A DNA stretch of 64,000 nucleotides, from contig NZ_JAELXT010000011.1 in the NCBI RefSeq assembly GCF_016427565.1, positions 62,001-126,000 of the forward strand. Direction: 5' to 3'. Below the pieces are notes generated by a model that saw only the letters and a list, made by a program, of their open reading frames with translations, was not told the origin of the DNA and made no database searches. The position numbers and the translations under genes are program-made. Positions 35,941-44,464 of the stretch are shown here, one piece after another (positions within the stretch are counted from its first letter, which is position 1; the number at the start of each line of letters is the position of its first letter). The stretch comes from Microvirga splendida (GTDB taxonomy: Bacteria; Pseudomonadota; Alphaproteobacteria; Rhizobiales; Beijerinckiaceae).

Positions 35941-38720
35941 GCCACCTCTCCTGTTATCCTCTGGGGGGCGTCCGGCTCGGGCGTCGAAGGCTTCGAGGCC
36001 GGAGCGGCCGTCTTGTCGGTTATGATCTGTCCATCGCGGAACCGCATCTGAACACCGAAGTCACCGGCCTGTCGATCATTCGGCAGGACCATGAACAGGC
36101 TTTGTTGCTCGAACATCTCGAGAAGCAGCTGCATCAGCTGCTGGCCGCGGGCCTCGTCGAAGGGCGCGAGGGCTCCGTCGATCACGAGAATGTCCGGGCG
36201 CTTCACCAGGCAGCGGACCAGGTTGACGCTCGCCCGCTCCTGCGGAGAGAGCAGCCTGCCCGCCGTGCCGACCTGGTATTCCAGGCCGACCCTCTCGACC
36301 TCCTCCTGAAGGTTGAGTTCGCGCACGACCGCGGCAACCGCCTCCGCGACCCGTCCACGGGCATTGGCCACCTGATAGCTGACACGCCCGAACAGGAGGT
36401 TGTCCCGCAAGGGAGCGGCCGTGCAGATCCCTTCCGGGTCGTAGAATTCGACGCCGGCGGATCCCGATTTTTCGAGGACCTCCCGTACGAGCGCCCGCGC
36501 CTCGACGATCCGGCCCATCATGGCGTCGTCGAGAAGGCCCAGGCGGTGCCGGGCCTCGATATAGGCCAGCGGCAGGGACAGGAGGCGTGTCCGGTCCTCG
36601 CGTTTCAGGCTGCCCTCGTCCCGGCTGCGGCGGCGCAGGATCGCCTCGAACTCGGTCAACTCGTCGGCGCCGATGAAGGAAAACTGCTCGAACAGGGAGT
36701 GGCCGGGCGGCAGCCCTTCGAAGATCTCGGTCATGGTCTCGGCGATCTGCAGGCCCATCTGGATGAGGTCGCCCGTGATCTCCGCCCTGTCGAGGGCGCT
36801 GCGGAACTGCGCATTCTCGGCGAGGTTGCGCCCTTTGAACTCGTCGGACACCGGCACGCCGAAGAGAAGGTTTTCCGCGATCGTCGCCTGGCTGTTGTAG
36901 CGCTCCGGATCGAAGGGCTCGACCAGATCGCCCATGCCGCTGGATTGGAAGGTCTCGCGAAGGCGATGCCGTGCCTCGACGAGGCGCTCCGCGAGGCTCG
37001 CATGGCGCTCGGGATCGATCCTGCCCGCCAGGCCGAACAGGTAGATCGTGTCGCCCATGCCGACCCTGTCGAGGAGGTCGAGGAGGATGCGGTCCAGCTC
37101 GTTCTCGTCCTTGGCGCCGAGGCGCTCGTAATCCACCCACTGATCGGAAATGCTCTCAATCGGATTGCCGGTTCTGAGCGCCTCCGCGATCCGGCGGTCC
37201 ATCTCCTGCCTGTCCTCCTTCAGCCGACCGACGGGCTTGGAGCGCAGACCATAGACGAGATTGTCGCGGATGCTGCCGGGAAAGAGGATCGGGTCCACGC
37301 CCGCATAGGCGATCCGGCGCCCTGTGACCGCGGCGGGAAGCTGGGTCAGGTCGCGCTCGCCGATGCGGATGCGGCCGCTGAACTCCAGGCTCCGGCGCGC
37401 CAGGATGCGCGCCAGGAGGCTGGCGGCCGCACCGCCGTTCGAGATCAGCGCGACGCTTGCGGGCAGCTCGACCGCGAAGGCGCCACCTTCGACGATCAGA
37501 TCCCCATGCGGCCCGGCGATCCGGATGTCCTCGGCCATCAGAGGGCCGATCAGGGGCTGATCCGCTTCCGCGGCCTCGCGCGCCTCGATCATCGGGCCGA
37601 GCCGTTCCTCGGCGAAGTGCTGCGTGACCTGGTCGTACTTCACCTGGACGTCGAGACGCTGCTGGTCCCAGTCGATCAGCTCCTTCAGGGGCGGCGGCAA
37701 CTCGCGATAGGCGGCGATGACCGCGACGAGCTGGCCGATATCGAGGGTGCCGCGCAGGGCGAAATAGCCGCCGATGGAATAGAAGAAGAACGGGGTCAGC
37801 TGAGCCAGAAAATTGTTGAGGGCTTTGACGAAGAATTTCCTGTTGTAGATCTTCAACCGGATGGAAAAGAGATTGAACAGGCGGTGCCCGATTTCGGCCC
37901 TTTCCCAGCCATAGGCGTTGTGAACATGCACGACCTCGATGCCGTCGAGGACCTCCGCGATGCGCCCGGCGAGCTGGCGGGACGCCAGCTGCCGCTGCTT
38001 GCCGAGGCGCAGCAGCTCGCGCCGCAGCCGCGGGATGATCGTGAACTGCACGGCGATCACCGCCAGGGCGATCAGCCCGAGCCAGACGTTCTGCACCATG
38101 ATGAACACGAGCGCGGTGATGGCCTGCGTGCCCAGGAACACGGGCGTGATGAAGGCGTCGCCGATGAAGCCGCCGATCGGCTCGACCTCATCCTTGATGA
38201 TGGTGGCGGTCTCCGACGACTTGACGGTCCGCAGGGCGTCCGGCGTGAAGCGCAGCACCATGGCGAACAGGTCGAAGCGCATGCGCCTGAGCATCCGCTC
38301 GCCCAGCACGCCCTTGGCGACGTTGATCCAGTACTTGAAGGCCCCGTTCACGATGACGAAGAACAGGAACACGAAGGACAGGCCCATGAGCAGGCCGACC
38401 CGGCTGACCTGGAAGCCCTCGAAGATCTCCCAGGTGCCGCCGCCCAGCCAGCCCGGCCAGTCGAATGAGAGATTGAGGAAAGGGGCTGTCGGATTGCCGT
38501 CCCGGAAGGCCTCGCCCTGAATCGCCTGGTTCACGATCTGGCGAGGCAGATCGAGGGACATGAAGTAAAACGGCAGGGACGCCAGCACGACGGCGCAGAC
38601 AATCATCTGGTCGCGCTTCGAATGTGTCCAGATATAGCGGAAAAGGCTCTTTTCCATCAGCGCCGGGATGCCATGTTCATTTGCCTGTGAGTCCCTCTTT
38701 CCGTTCTGGGGCACCGCCAT
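35937..38720 (-). CDS. large ABC exporter-like protein with degenerate, expanded ATPase domain
   Basis: A 927-residue protein. Residues about 40-370 form an ABC exporter membrane domain with six helices (HSKRDQMIVCAVVLASL onward). The ATPase part is abnormal. The Walker A position reads LISNGGAAASLLA near 425 with no Lys. The Q-loop position reads YAGVDPILF without Gln, the signature is LLSPQERAS near 822, Walker B is ILVIDGALAPFDE without the catalytic Glu after Asp, and the switch His is replaced in MVLPNDRQ. Walker A and signature are about 400 residues apart rather than about 110, with repeated segments like IRDNLVYG, IAENLLFG and LRDNLLFG. It probably does not hydrolyse ATP in the usual way (inference). 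An alternative start lies at 38657. Confidence 0.85.
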   Translation of the reverse strand: MAVPQNGKRDSQANEHGIPALMEKSLFRYIWTHSKRDQMIVCAVVLASLPFYFMSLDLPRQIVNQAIQGEAFRDGNPTAPFLNLSFDWPGWLGGGTWEIFEGFQVSRVGLLMGLSFVFLFFVIVNGAFKYWINVAKGVLGERMLRRMRFDLFAMVLRFTPDALRTVKSSETATIIKDEVEPIGGFIGDAFITPVFLGTQAITALVFIMVQNVWLGLIALAVIAVQFTIIPRLRRELLRLGKQRQLASRQLAGRIAEVLDGIEVVHVHNAYGWERAEIGHRLFNLFSIRLKIYNRKFFVKALNNFLAQLTPFFFYSIGGYFALRGTLDIGQLVAVIAAYRELPPPLKELIDWDQQRLDVQVKYDQVTQHFAEERLGPMIEAREAAEADQPLIGPLMAEDIRIAGPHGDLIVEGGAFAVELPASVALISNGGAAASLLARILARRSLEFSGRIRIGERDLTQLPAAVTGRRIAYAGVDPILFPGSIRDNLVYGLRSKPVGRLKEDRQEMDRRIAEALRTGNPIESISDQWVDYERLGAKDENELDRILLDLLDRVGMGDTIYLFGLAGRIDPERHASLAERLVEARHRLRETFQSSGMGDLVEPFDPERYNSQATIAENLLFGVPVSDEFKGRNLAENAQFRSALDRAEITGDLIQMGLQIAETMTEIFEGLPPGHSLFEQFSFIGADELTEFEAILRRRSRDEGSLKREDRTRLLSLPLAYIEARHRLGLLDDAMMGRIVEARALVREVLEKSGSAGVEFYDPEGICTAAPLRDNLLFGRVSYQVANARGRVAEAVAAVVRELNLQEEVERVGLEYQVGTAGRLLSPQERASVNLVRCLVKRPDILVIDGALAPFDEARGQQLMQLLLEMFEQQSLFMVLPNDRQAGDFGVQMRFRDGQIITDKTAAPASKPSTPEPDAPQRITGEVA

Positions 38721-38818
38721 AGTTTGACGAGGGGGGCTATTGCAAGGGTAGAGATAGCTGGCCTAACGTCAACCAACGATACGTCAATTGCCTTAATCGC
38801 CCACCAGGGGAAGCCTGC

Positions 38819-40090
38819 ATGGCAAACGCGGTCATGGACCCGAGAACAGAGACAGGCTCGCCCCTGGTCAAGTCCCGTCCGGGAGCAAGGGTCCTCATCT
38901 ACAGCCACGACACGTTCGGGCTCGGCCATCTGCGCCGGTCGCGGGCGCTCGCCAATGCCATCGTGGAGGCGCAGCCCGGCACCTCCGTGATCATCATCTC
39001 GGGATCGCCGGTGATCGGCAATTTCGAGTTCGAGACGGGCGTCGACTACATCCGCATTCCGGGGGTCACCAAGCTCCACGACGGGGATTACCGCAGCCTC
39101 AACCTGAATGTGAGCCTGGACGAGGCGGTGGGCCTGCGCCAAGCCCTCATTCTCCAGGCCGCCAAGGCCTTCCAGCCGGACGTGTTCATCGTCGACAAGG
39201 AGCCCACGGGCTTCCGCGGCGAGGTCGTGCCGGCGCTCGACTACCTCAAGGCTGCCGGCTGCAGGCTCGTTCTCGGCATCCGGGACGTGATGGACGAGCC
39301 CGCCCTGCTCGTCCCGGAATGGGAGCGCAAGGGCGCCAAGACGGCCCTGATCCGCTATTACGACGAGATCTGGGTCTATGGCCTCAAGGACGTCTATCAA
39401 CCGCTGAAGGCCCTGGACCTGCCCCGGGACATCGAGAGCCGGATCACCTATACCGGCTATCTGCGCCGGGACGTGCCGCCGACACCCTCTCTCACCAAGT
39501 ACCCGAAGATCACCAAGCAGCCCTTCATCCTGGTGACCACCGGCGGCGGCGGCGACGGGGACGACCTGATCGACTGGGTGATCTCGGCCTACGAGGCGGA
39601 TGCGGAACTCGACCAGCCCGCGCTGATCCTCTTCGGCCCGTTCATCGACCGGGACAAGCGCCGCTCCTTCGTGGAGCGCCCCGCCCGGCAGCCCAAGCTC
39701 GACGTGATGTCCTTCGACAACAAGATCGAATGGCTCATGAAGAAAGCCGACGCGGTGGTGGCCATGGGCGGCTACAACACCTTCTGCGAGGCCCTGTCCT
39801 TCGACAAGCGCACCCTCATCGTGCCGCGCACCCGGCCCCGACTCGAGCAGTACATCCGGGCGGTGGAGGCCGAGCGGCTCGGCCTCGTGCGCATGCTGAG
39901 CGACTACAAGGAGCCGCGCACGCCCGAGCGCATGGCCGCGGCCCTGCGCGCCCTCTCGTCCCAGCCGCGCCCGTCGAAGGTGGTGATCCCCGGCCTGCTC
40001 GACGGGCTTGACCGGGTGCGGGAACGGCTCACAGTGCTGACCGAATCCCGACCCCAGTTTGCCGCTGCCTATCATCAGGCGGCCGAGTAG
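38819..40090 (+). CDS. MurG-like (GT-B fold) glycosyltransferase, COG4671 type
   Basis: Predicted GT-B glycosyltransferase (423 aa). The N-terminal domain has IYSHDTFGLGHLRRSRALANAI, and the donor domain has FILVTTGGGGDG near residue 240 and AVVAMGGYNTFCEALSF near 315, which resembles the nucleotide-sugar site of MurG/GT28. No membrane segment or signal is seen, so it acts on the cytoplasmic face. The ATG at 38819 follows ccagggga. It is the first of four glycosyltransferase genes on this strand and is divergent from the ABC gene, with 98 bases between them. Confidence 0.88.
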   Translation: MANAVMDPRTETGSPLVKSRPGARVLIYSHDTFGLGHLRRSRALANAIVEAQPGTSVIIISGSPVIGNFEFETGVDYIRIPGVTKLHDGDYRSLNLNVSLDEAVGLRQALILQAAKAFQPDVFIVDKEPTGFRGEVVPALDYLKAAGCRLVLGIRDVMDEPALLVPEWERKGAKTALIRYYDEIWVYGLKDVYQPLKALDLPRDIESRITYTGYLRRDVPPTPSLTKYPKITKQPFILVTTGGGGDGDDLIDWVISAYEADAELDQPALILFGPFIDRDKRRSFVERPARQPKLDVMSFDNKIEWLMKKADAVVAMGGYNTFCEALSFDKRTLIVPRTRPRLEQYIRAVEAERLGLVRMLSDYKEPRTPERMAAALRALSSQPRPSKVVIPGLLDGLDRVRERLTVLTESRPQFAAAYHQAAE

Positions 40091-40098
40091 CGTGAAGA

Positions 40099-41370
40099 AT
40101 GCTTCCCTCCCCAGCAGCCCGACGCATCGCCGTCGTCGTCAAAGGTTATCCACGCCTTTCTGAGACCTTCATCGCCCAGGAGATCCTGGCCCTTGAACAG
40201 CGCGGTCTCGACCTCGAGATCTGGTCGCTCCGGCACCCGACCGAACGCGCCGTGCATCCGATGCACAAGGCCATCAGGGCAAAGGTCGCGTACCTGCCGG
40301 AATATCTCTACGAGGAGCCCCTGCGCGTGCTGCGCGGGGCCCTGTGGAGCATGGGCCGGAAGGGCTTCGGGGCCACGATCAAGGCCTTCTGGCGCGACCT
40401 GAAGCGTGACTTCACGGCCAACCGCGTGCGCCGCCTGGGCCAGGCCTTCGCGATGGCCCGGGAACTGCCGGCGGACGTGCGGCACCTGCATGTCCATTAC
40501 CTCCACACGCCCGCTTCCGTGGTCCGCTATGCCGCGCTCCTGACCGGCCGGACCTGGACCTTCTCAGCCCATGCCAAGGACATCTGGACGACGCCGGACT
40601 GGGAGAAGCGGGAGAAGATGGCCGAGGCCCGCTGGGGCGTGACCTGCACGGCGCAAGGCGCCGCGCACCTGCAATCGCTGTCGCGGCCGGAGCAGGTGTC
40701 GCTGGTCTATCACGGGCTCGACCTCTCGCGCTTTCCCGCACCGCCCGAGAGCCGCCCCGCCCGCGACGGTTCCGACCCGCTCGACCCGGTCCGCATCGTC
40801 TCCGTCGGCCGGGCCGTGGCGAAGAAGGGCTACGGCGACCTGATCCAGGCGCTCGCGGCCCTGCCGCAGGATCTGCACTGGCGCTTCGCCCATGTGGGCG
40901 GCGGAGAGCTGCTGGGCAGCCTGAAGAAGCAGGCTGAGCAAGCCGGCATCGGCGACCGGGTGGCGTTCCTCGGCTCCAAGGCGCAGCCCGACATCATCGC
41001 CCTGCTCCAGGAGGCGGACCTCTTCGTCCTGCCCTCCAAGGAGGCGAAATCGGGCGACCGGGACGGCCTGCCGAACGTGATCATGGAGGCGGCGAGCCAG
41101 GGGCTTGCCATCGTGGCGACGGACTTTGCCGGCATTCCTGAATTCATCCGCAGCGGCACCGAGGGCGAACTCGTTCCGCCGGGCGACTGGACGGTCCTGT
41201 CCAACGCCCTGAACCTGCTCGCCCGCGAGCCGGACCGGCGCAAGGCCCTCGGCTCCGCAGCCTTCACGCGGCTGCGGCGGGACTTCTCCATGGAAGGCGG
41301 GATCGACGTGCTGGAAGCGCGCCTGCGTGCCGTGACCGACACCCCGCTCAGAGAGCCGGAGCGGGTGTGA
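40099..41370 (+). CDS. family 4 glycosyltransferase
   Basis: GT4-type retaining glycosyltransferase (423 aa). The acceptor domain begins VVVKGYPRLSETFIAQEI, a pattern shared with exopolysaccharide enzymes such as colanic-acid transferases. The donor domain has VSVGRAVAKKGYGDLIQA near 235, and the catalytic EX7E-type segment SGDRDGLPNVIMEAASQGL near 320. It lies eight bases after the preceding gene and overlaps the next by four, so it sits mid-operon. Confidence 0.92.
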   Translation: MLPSPAARRIAVVVKGYPRLSETFIAQEILALEQRGLDLEIWSLRHPTERAVHPMHKAIRAKVAYLPEYLYEEPLRVLRGALWSMGRKGFGATIKAFWRDLKRDFTANRVRRLGQAFAMARELPADVRHLHVHYLHTPASVVRYAALLTGRTWTFSAHAKDIWTTPDWEKREKMAEARWGVTCTAQGAAHLQSLSRPEQVSLVYHGLDLSRFPAPPESRPARDGSDPLDPVRIVSVGRAVAKKGYGDLIQALAALPQDLHWRFAHVGGGELLGSLKKQAEQAGIGDRVAFLGSKAQPDIIALLQEADLFVLPSKEAKSGDRDGLPNVIMEAASQGLAIVATDFAGIPEFIRSGTEGELVPPGDWTVLSNALNLLAREPDRRKALGSAAFTRLRRDFSMEGGIDVLEARLRAVTDTPLREPERV

Positions 41371-42497
41371 CCCACGCGCGGCCAGTGGCGTTCTACGCCC
41401 CCTTGAAGAGCCCGAACCATCCGCTTCCGTCGGGCGACCGCACCATGGCGCGCCTGCTGCTGAAGGCCCTCGACCGGGCAGGCTTTGGGCCGACGGTCGC
41501 AAGCGAGCTGCGCAGCCTCGACAAGGCCGGCGATCCGCAGCAGCAGGCTCTCATCAGGCAGCAGTCGCTGGAGGAGGCCTTGCGCCTCGTCGAGCGCTAC
41601 AAGGCCCTGCCGGAGCAAGGCCGTCCCTGCCTGTGGTTCACCTACCACGTCCATTACAAGGCGCCGGATTGGATCGGCCCCCGCGTGGCCGACGCGCTGA
41701 ACATCCCCTATGCGGTTGCGGAAGGATCGCGGGCGGCAAAGCGCGCGCATGGCCGCTGGGCTCTGGGGCATGAGGGAGCCGAGGCCGCTCTCGACCGCGC
41801 CGATGCGGTCTTCGTCATGACGGCCCACGACCGCGAGGCCCTGGAGGCCGCAAAGCCGCCGCATCAGGCGCTCGTCGATCTGCCGCCCTTCCTCGACGCG
41901 CAGGACTGGCCGGCACCGAGCGCTCGCCGCTCGCCCGGACGCGTGCCGCGCCTGCTCACGGTCGCCATGATGCGAAACGGCGACAAGCTCGCCTCCTACC
42001 GCATCCTGGCCGCCGCCCTCGAACGCCTTCGGCACCTGCCCTGGTCGCTCGACATCGTGGGCGACGGCGAAGCCAGGCAGGAGATCGTGCAGCTTTTCGC
42101 GCCCCTCGCAGACCGGGTGCGCCATCATGGGCAGATCGAGAACAGGGCCGATCTAAAAGCGCTGTACGACACCGCCGACCTCTTTGTCTGGCCTGCCGTC
42201 AACGAGGCCTATGGGATGGTGCTGCTGGAGGCTCAGGTGCTGGGCTGTCCGGTGCTTGCCGGCGCCTTCGGCGGTGTCGCCAGCGTGGTGAAGCACGGCG
42301 AGACGGGACTGCTGACACCGCCCGGCGACATTGCGGCCTTTGCCGATGCCTTGAGCCTTCTCCTGCAAAGCCGCGACCAGTTGCGGAGGCTCGGCGCCAA
42401 TGCCCTGCGCTTCGTTCGGCAGGAGCGCGATCTCGATCAGACGGCTTTGCGCTTGCGCAATGCGCTCGAACCGCTCACGGCTAGAACGGGAGCATGA
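41367..42497 (+). CDS. family 4-like glycosyltransferase
   Basis: Glycosyltransferase of 376 residues starting at GTG 41367 inside the stop region of the previous gene (GTGA overlap). The N-terminal part has PLPSGDRTMARLLLKAL, and the C-terminal donor part has FVWPAVNEAYGMVLLEAQVLG near 275, the EX7E motif of GT4 enzymes, then GLLTPPGD. The product is unknown. Tight coupling on both sides indicates a stepwise assembly of one glycan. Confidence 0.9.
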   Translation: MTHARPVAFYAPLKSPNHPLPSGDRTMARLLLKALDRAGFGPTVASELRSLDKAGDPQQQALIRQQSLEEALRLVERYKALPEQGRPCLWFTYHVHYKAPDWIGPRVADALNIPYAVAEGSRAAKRAHGRWALGHEGAEAALDRADAVFVMTAHDREALEAAKPPHQALVDLPPFLDAQDWPAPSARRSPGRVPRLLTVAMMRNGDKLASYRILAAALERLRHLPWSLDIVGDGEARQEIVQLFAPLADRVRHHGQIENRADLKALYDTADLFVWPAVNEAYGMVLLEAQVLGCPVLAGAFGGVASVVKHGETGLLTPPGDIAAFADALSLLLQSRDQLRRLGANALRFVRQERDLDQTALRLRNALEPLTARTGA

Positions 42498-44434
42498 CAT
42501 TGCGCGTTCTGATCGCCGTGACGCATCTGCTGGGCGCAGGCCACCTGACGAGGGCGGCCGCCCTGGCGCGCGCCTTCGCCGGGGCTGGGCATGAGACCGT
42601 TCTTGTGTCGGGCGGCACCCCTGCGCGCCTTGCCGGTTTGGGGCAGGTCAGGCTCGTTCAGCTGCCACCCGTGCGCACCGTCGGCACGAACTTCAAGACG
42701 CTGCTCGACGAGAGCCTTCAACCCGTCGACCGGGCCTATCTGGACGAACGCCGGGCCGTCCTGATCGACACGCTCCGCAATGCCCGGCCCGACATCCTCA
42801 TCACAGAACTCTTCCCCTTCGGCCGTCGCGTGCTGGCGGACGAATTCACCGCGTTGCTTGAGGCCGCGCGCGCCTTGAACCCGCGCCCGCTCGTGCTGTG
42901 CTCGATCCGCGACATTCTCGTGGCGCCTGCGAAGCCCGAGCGCATCGCGCAGGCGCATGAGCGCATCCTGCGCGACTATGACGGGATCCTCGTCCACGGC
43001 GACCCGGACCTCGTTCCCCTGGAGGTTTCTTGGCCAGTGGATGAGCGGATCCGGCCGCTCCTGCGCTACACCGGCTATGTGGACGAGAACGAGGAGACCG
43101 TGCCCGAAGAGCGCCGGCACGGCATCGTGGTCTCGGGCGGATCGAGCGCCGCGAGCCTGCCGCTCTATCGCGCGGCGCTCGAAGCCGCGCACCTCATCCC
43201 CGAACGGCCCTGGCGCATCCTGGTCGGGCGCGGCGTGGCGGAAGAAGACTTTCAGGCGCTCCGGAACAGCGCTCCGGCCCATGCCGCAGTCGAGCGGGCG
43301 CGTCCGGATTTCCGGGCCCTGCTCAGCGGCGCGGAAATCTCCGTCAGCCAAGCCGGCTACAATACGGTGGTGGATCTCCTGCGCTGCGGCGTGAAATCGG
43401 TGCTCGTCCCTTTCGAGGCCGGACACGAAACGGAACAGCGCCTGCGGGCCGAGCGCCTGAAGAGCCTTGGGCTTGCCAGCATCGTTCCGGAGGACGAACT
43501 GTCGGGGCGGCGCCTGGTCGACGCGATCCTCCACGGGCTGTCGCAGCCCCTGTCGTCGCCTCAGGCCATCTCCATCGACGGGGCCCGGCAAAGCGTTGTC
43601 ATTGCCGAGAGCCTGATCCTGTCCAGGCCCGCCCTGCACAGGGCTGCCGACTGGTCATCTCTGAATGCCGCCTTGGAGCGGGCGCGGGATCGGGGCTGTC
43701 ATGTTCGTTTCTGGTGGCGGGATGACGACGCGGTCGCCGATACCCCTGCCCTCGACCGCCTTCTCAAGCTGGCCACCCGCTACGGCGCCGGGATCGGCCT
43801 GGCCGTCATCCCAGCGGGCGTTCAACCGTCCCTGGGCTCGCGCCTGGCGGATGAGACTTCAGCTTTCGCCCTCGTGCATGGCTGGAGCCATGCCAGCCAT
43901 GCACCGGCGGCTGCCAAGAAGGCGGAGTTCGGCGCCCATCGCCCCGTCCCAATCATGGCCGCGGAGGCACAGCGCGGCTTGCTCTCGTTACGCGAGCACC
44001 TTGGAGCGAAGCTGCTGCCGGTGTTCGTGCCGCCCTGGAACCGGATCTCCGGCGAACTGGTCCCGCATCTGCCCCGCCTGGGCTTTGCGGGATTGTCCAC
44101 CTTCACGGACCGGAGCGCGGCCTTTCCGGCGGCAGGTCTTCTCCAGATCAACACCCATGTGGATCCGATCGACTGGCGCGGCTCCCGAAGCGCGATCGAC
44201 CACGCTCAAATCGTCGCCGGCCTGACAAGCGCCGTCGAGCGCCGCATGAACAGCGAGGCCGACAGAGACGAGCCCATCGGCTTCCTGACCCATCATCTCG
44301 TCCATGACGAGGTCATATGGTCGTTATGCGAGAGGCTTATCGCTCACCTCGCTGCGCGGGACCTCCATTTCATGCGCCCCGATGCGTGTTTCGGAATGGA
44401 AACAGGGTCACATTTGCGATCTAATGGGGTTTGA
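42494..44434 (+). CDS. glycosyltransferase fused to polysaccharide deacetylase-like domain
   Basis: A 646-residue two-domain protein. Residues 1-370 are a MurG-like GT-B transferase: THLLGAGHLTRAAALARAFA at the start and SVSQAGYNTVVDLLRCG near 290. Residues about 390-635 resemble a CE4-type polysaccharide deacetylase: HVRFWWRDDDAVAD (metal Asp), LVHGWSHASHAP (paired His) and FVPPWNRIS, with a late FLTHHLVHD. The fusion suggests transfer of an N-acetylated sugar and its deacetylation by one polypeptide (inference). ATG 42494 overlaps the previous stop (ATGA). It ends the four-gene run. Confidence 0.87.
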   Translation: MTLRVLIAVTHLLGAGHLTRAAALARAFAGAGHETVLVSGGTPARLAGLGQVRLVQLPPVRTVGTNFKTLLDESLQPVDRAYLDERRAVLIDTLRNARPDILITELFPFGRRVLADEFTALLEAARALNPRPLVLCSIRDILVAPAKPERIAQAHERILRDYDGILVHGDPDLVPLEVSWPVDERIRPLLRYTGYVDENEETVPEERRHGIVVSGGSSAASLPLYRAALEAAHLIPERPWRILVGRGVAEEDFQALRNSAPAHAAVERARPDFRALLSGAEISVSQAGYNTVVDLLRCGVKSVLVPFEAGHETEQRLRAERLKSLGLASIVPEDELSGRRLVDAILHGLSQPLSSPQAISIDGARQSVVIAESLILSRPALHRAADWSSLNAALERARDRGCHVRFWWRDDDAVADTPALDRLLKLATRYGAGIGLAVIPAGVQPSLGSRLADETSAFALVHGWSHASHAPAAAKKAEFGAHRPVPIMAAEAQRGLLSLREHLGAKLLPVFVPPWNRISGELVPHLPRLGFAGLSTFTDRSAAFPAAGLLQINTHVDPIDWRGSRSAIDHAQIVAGLTSAVERRMNSEADRDEPIGFLTHHLVHDEVIWSLCERLIAHLAARDLHFMRPDACFGMETGSHLRSNGV

Positions 44435-44464
44435 AGCGTTATGCTCGTAGGCTTGGAGGAGCAT

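Noticed and set aside
36102..38468. A 788-codon + strand frame opposite the ABC gene, and similar long frames at 15884-17761 and 46129-48204 opposite other genes
   Set aside because: They have antisense-type composition rich in Arg, Gly, His and Leu with no motif, while the opposite strand encodes recognisable families. G+C-rich DNA commonly yields such shadows.
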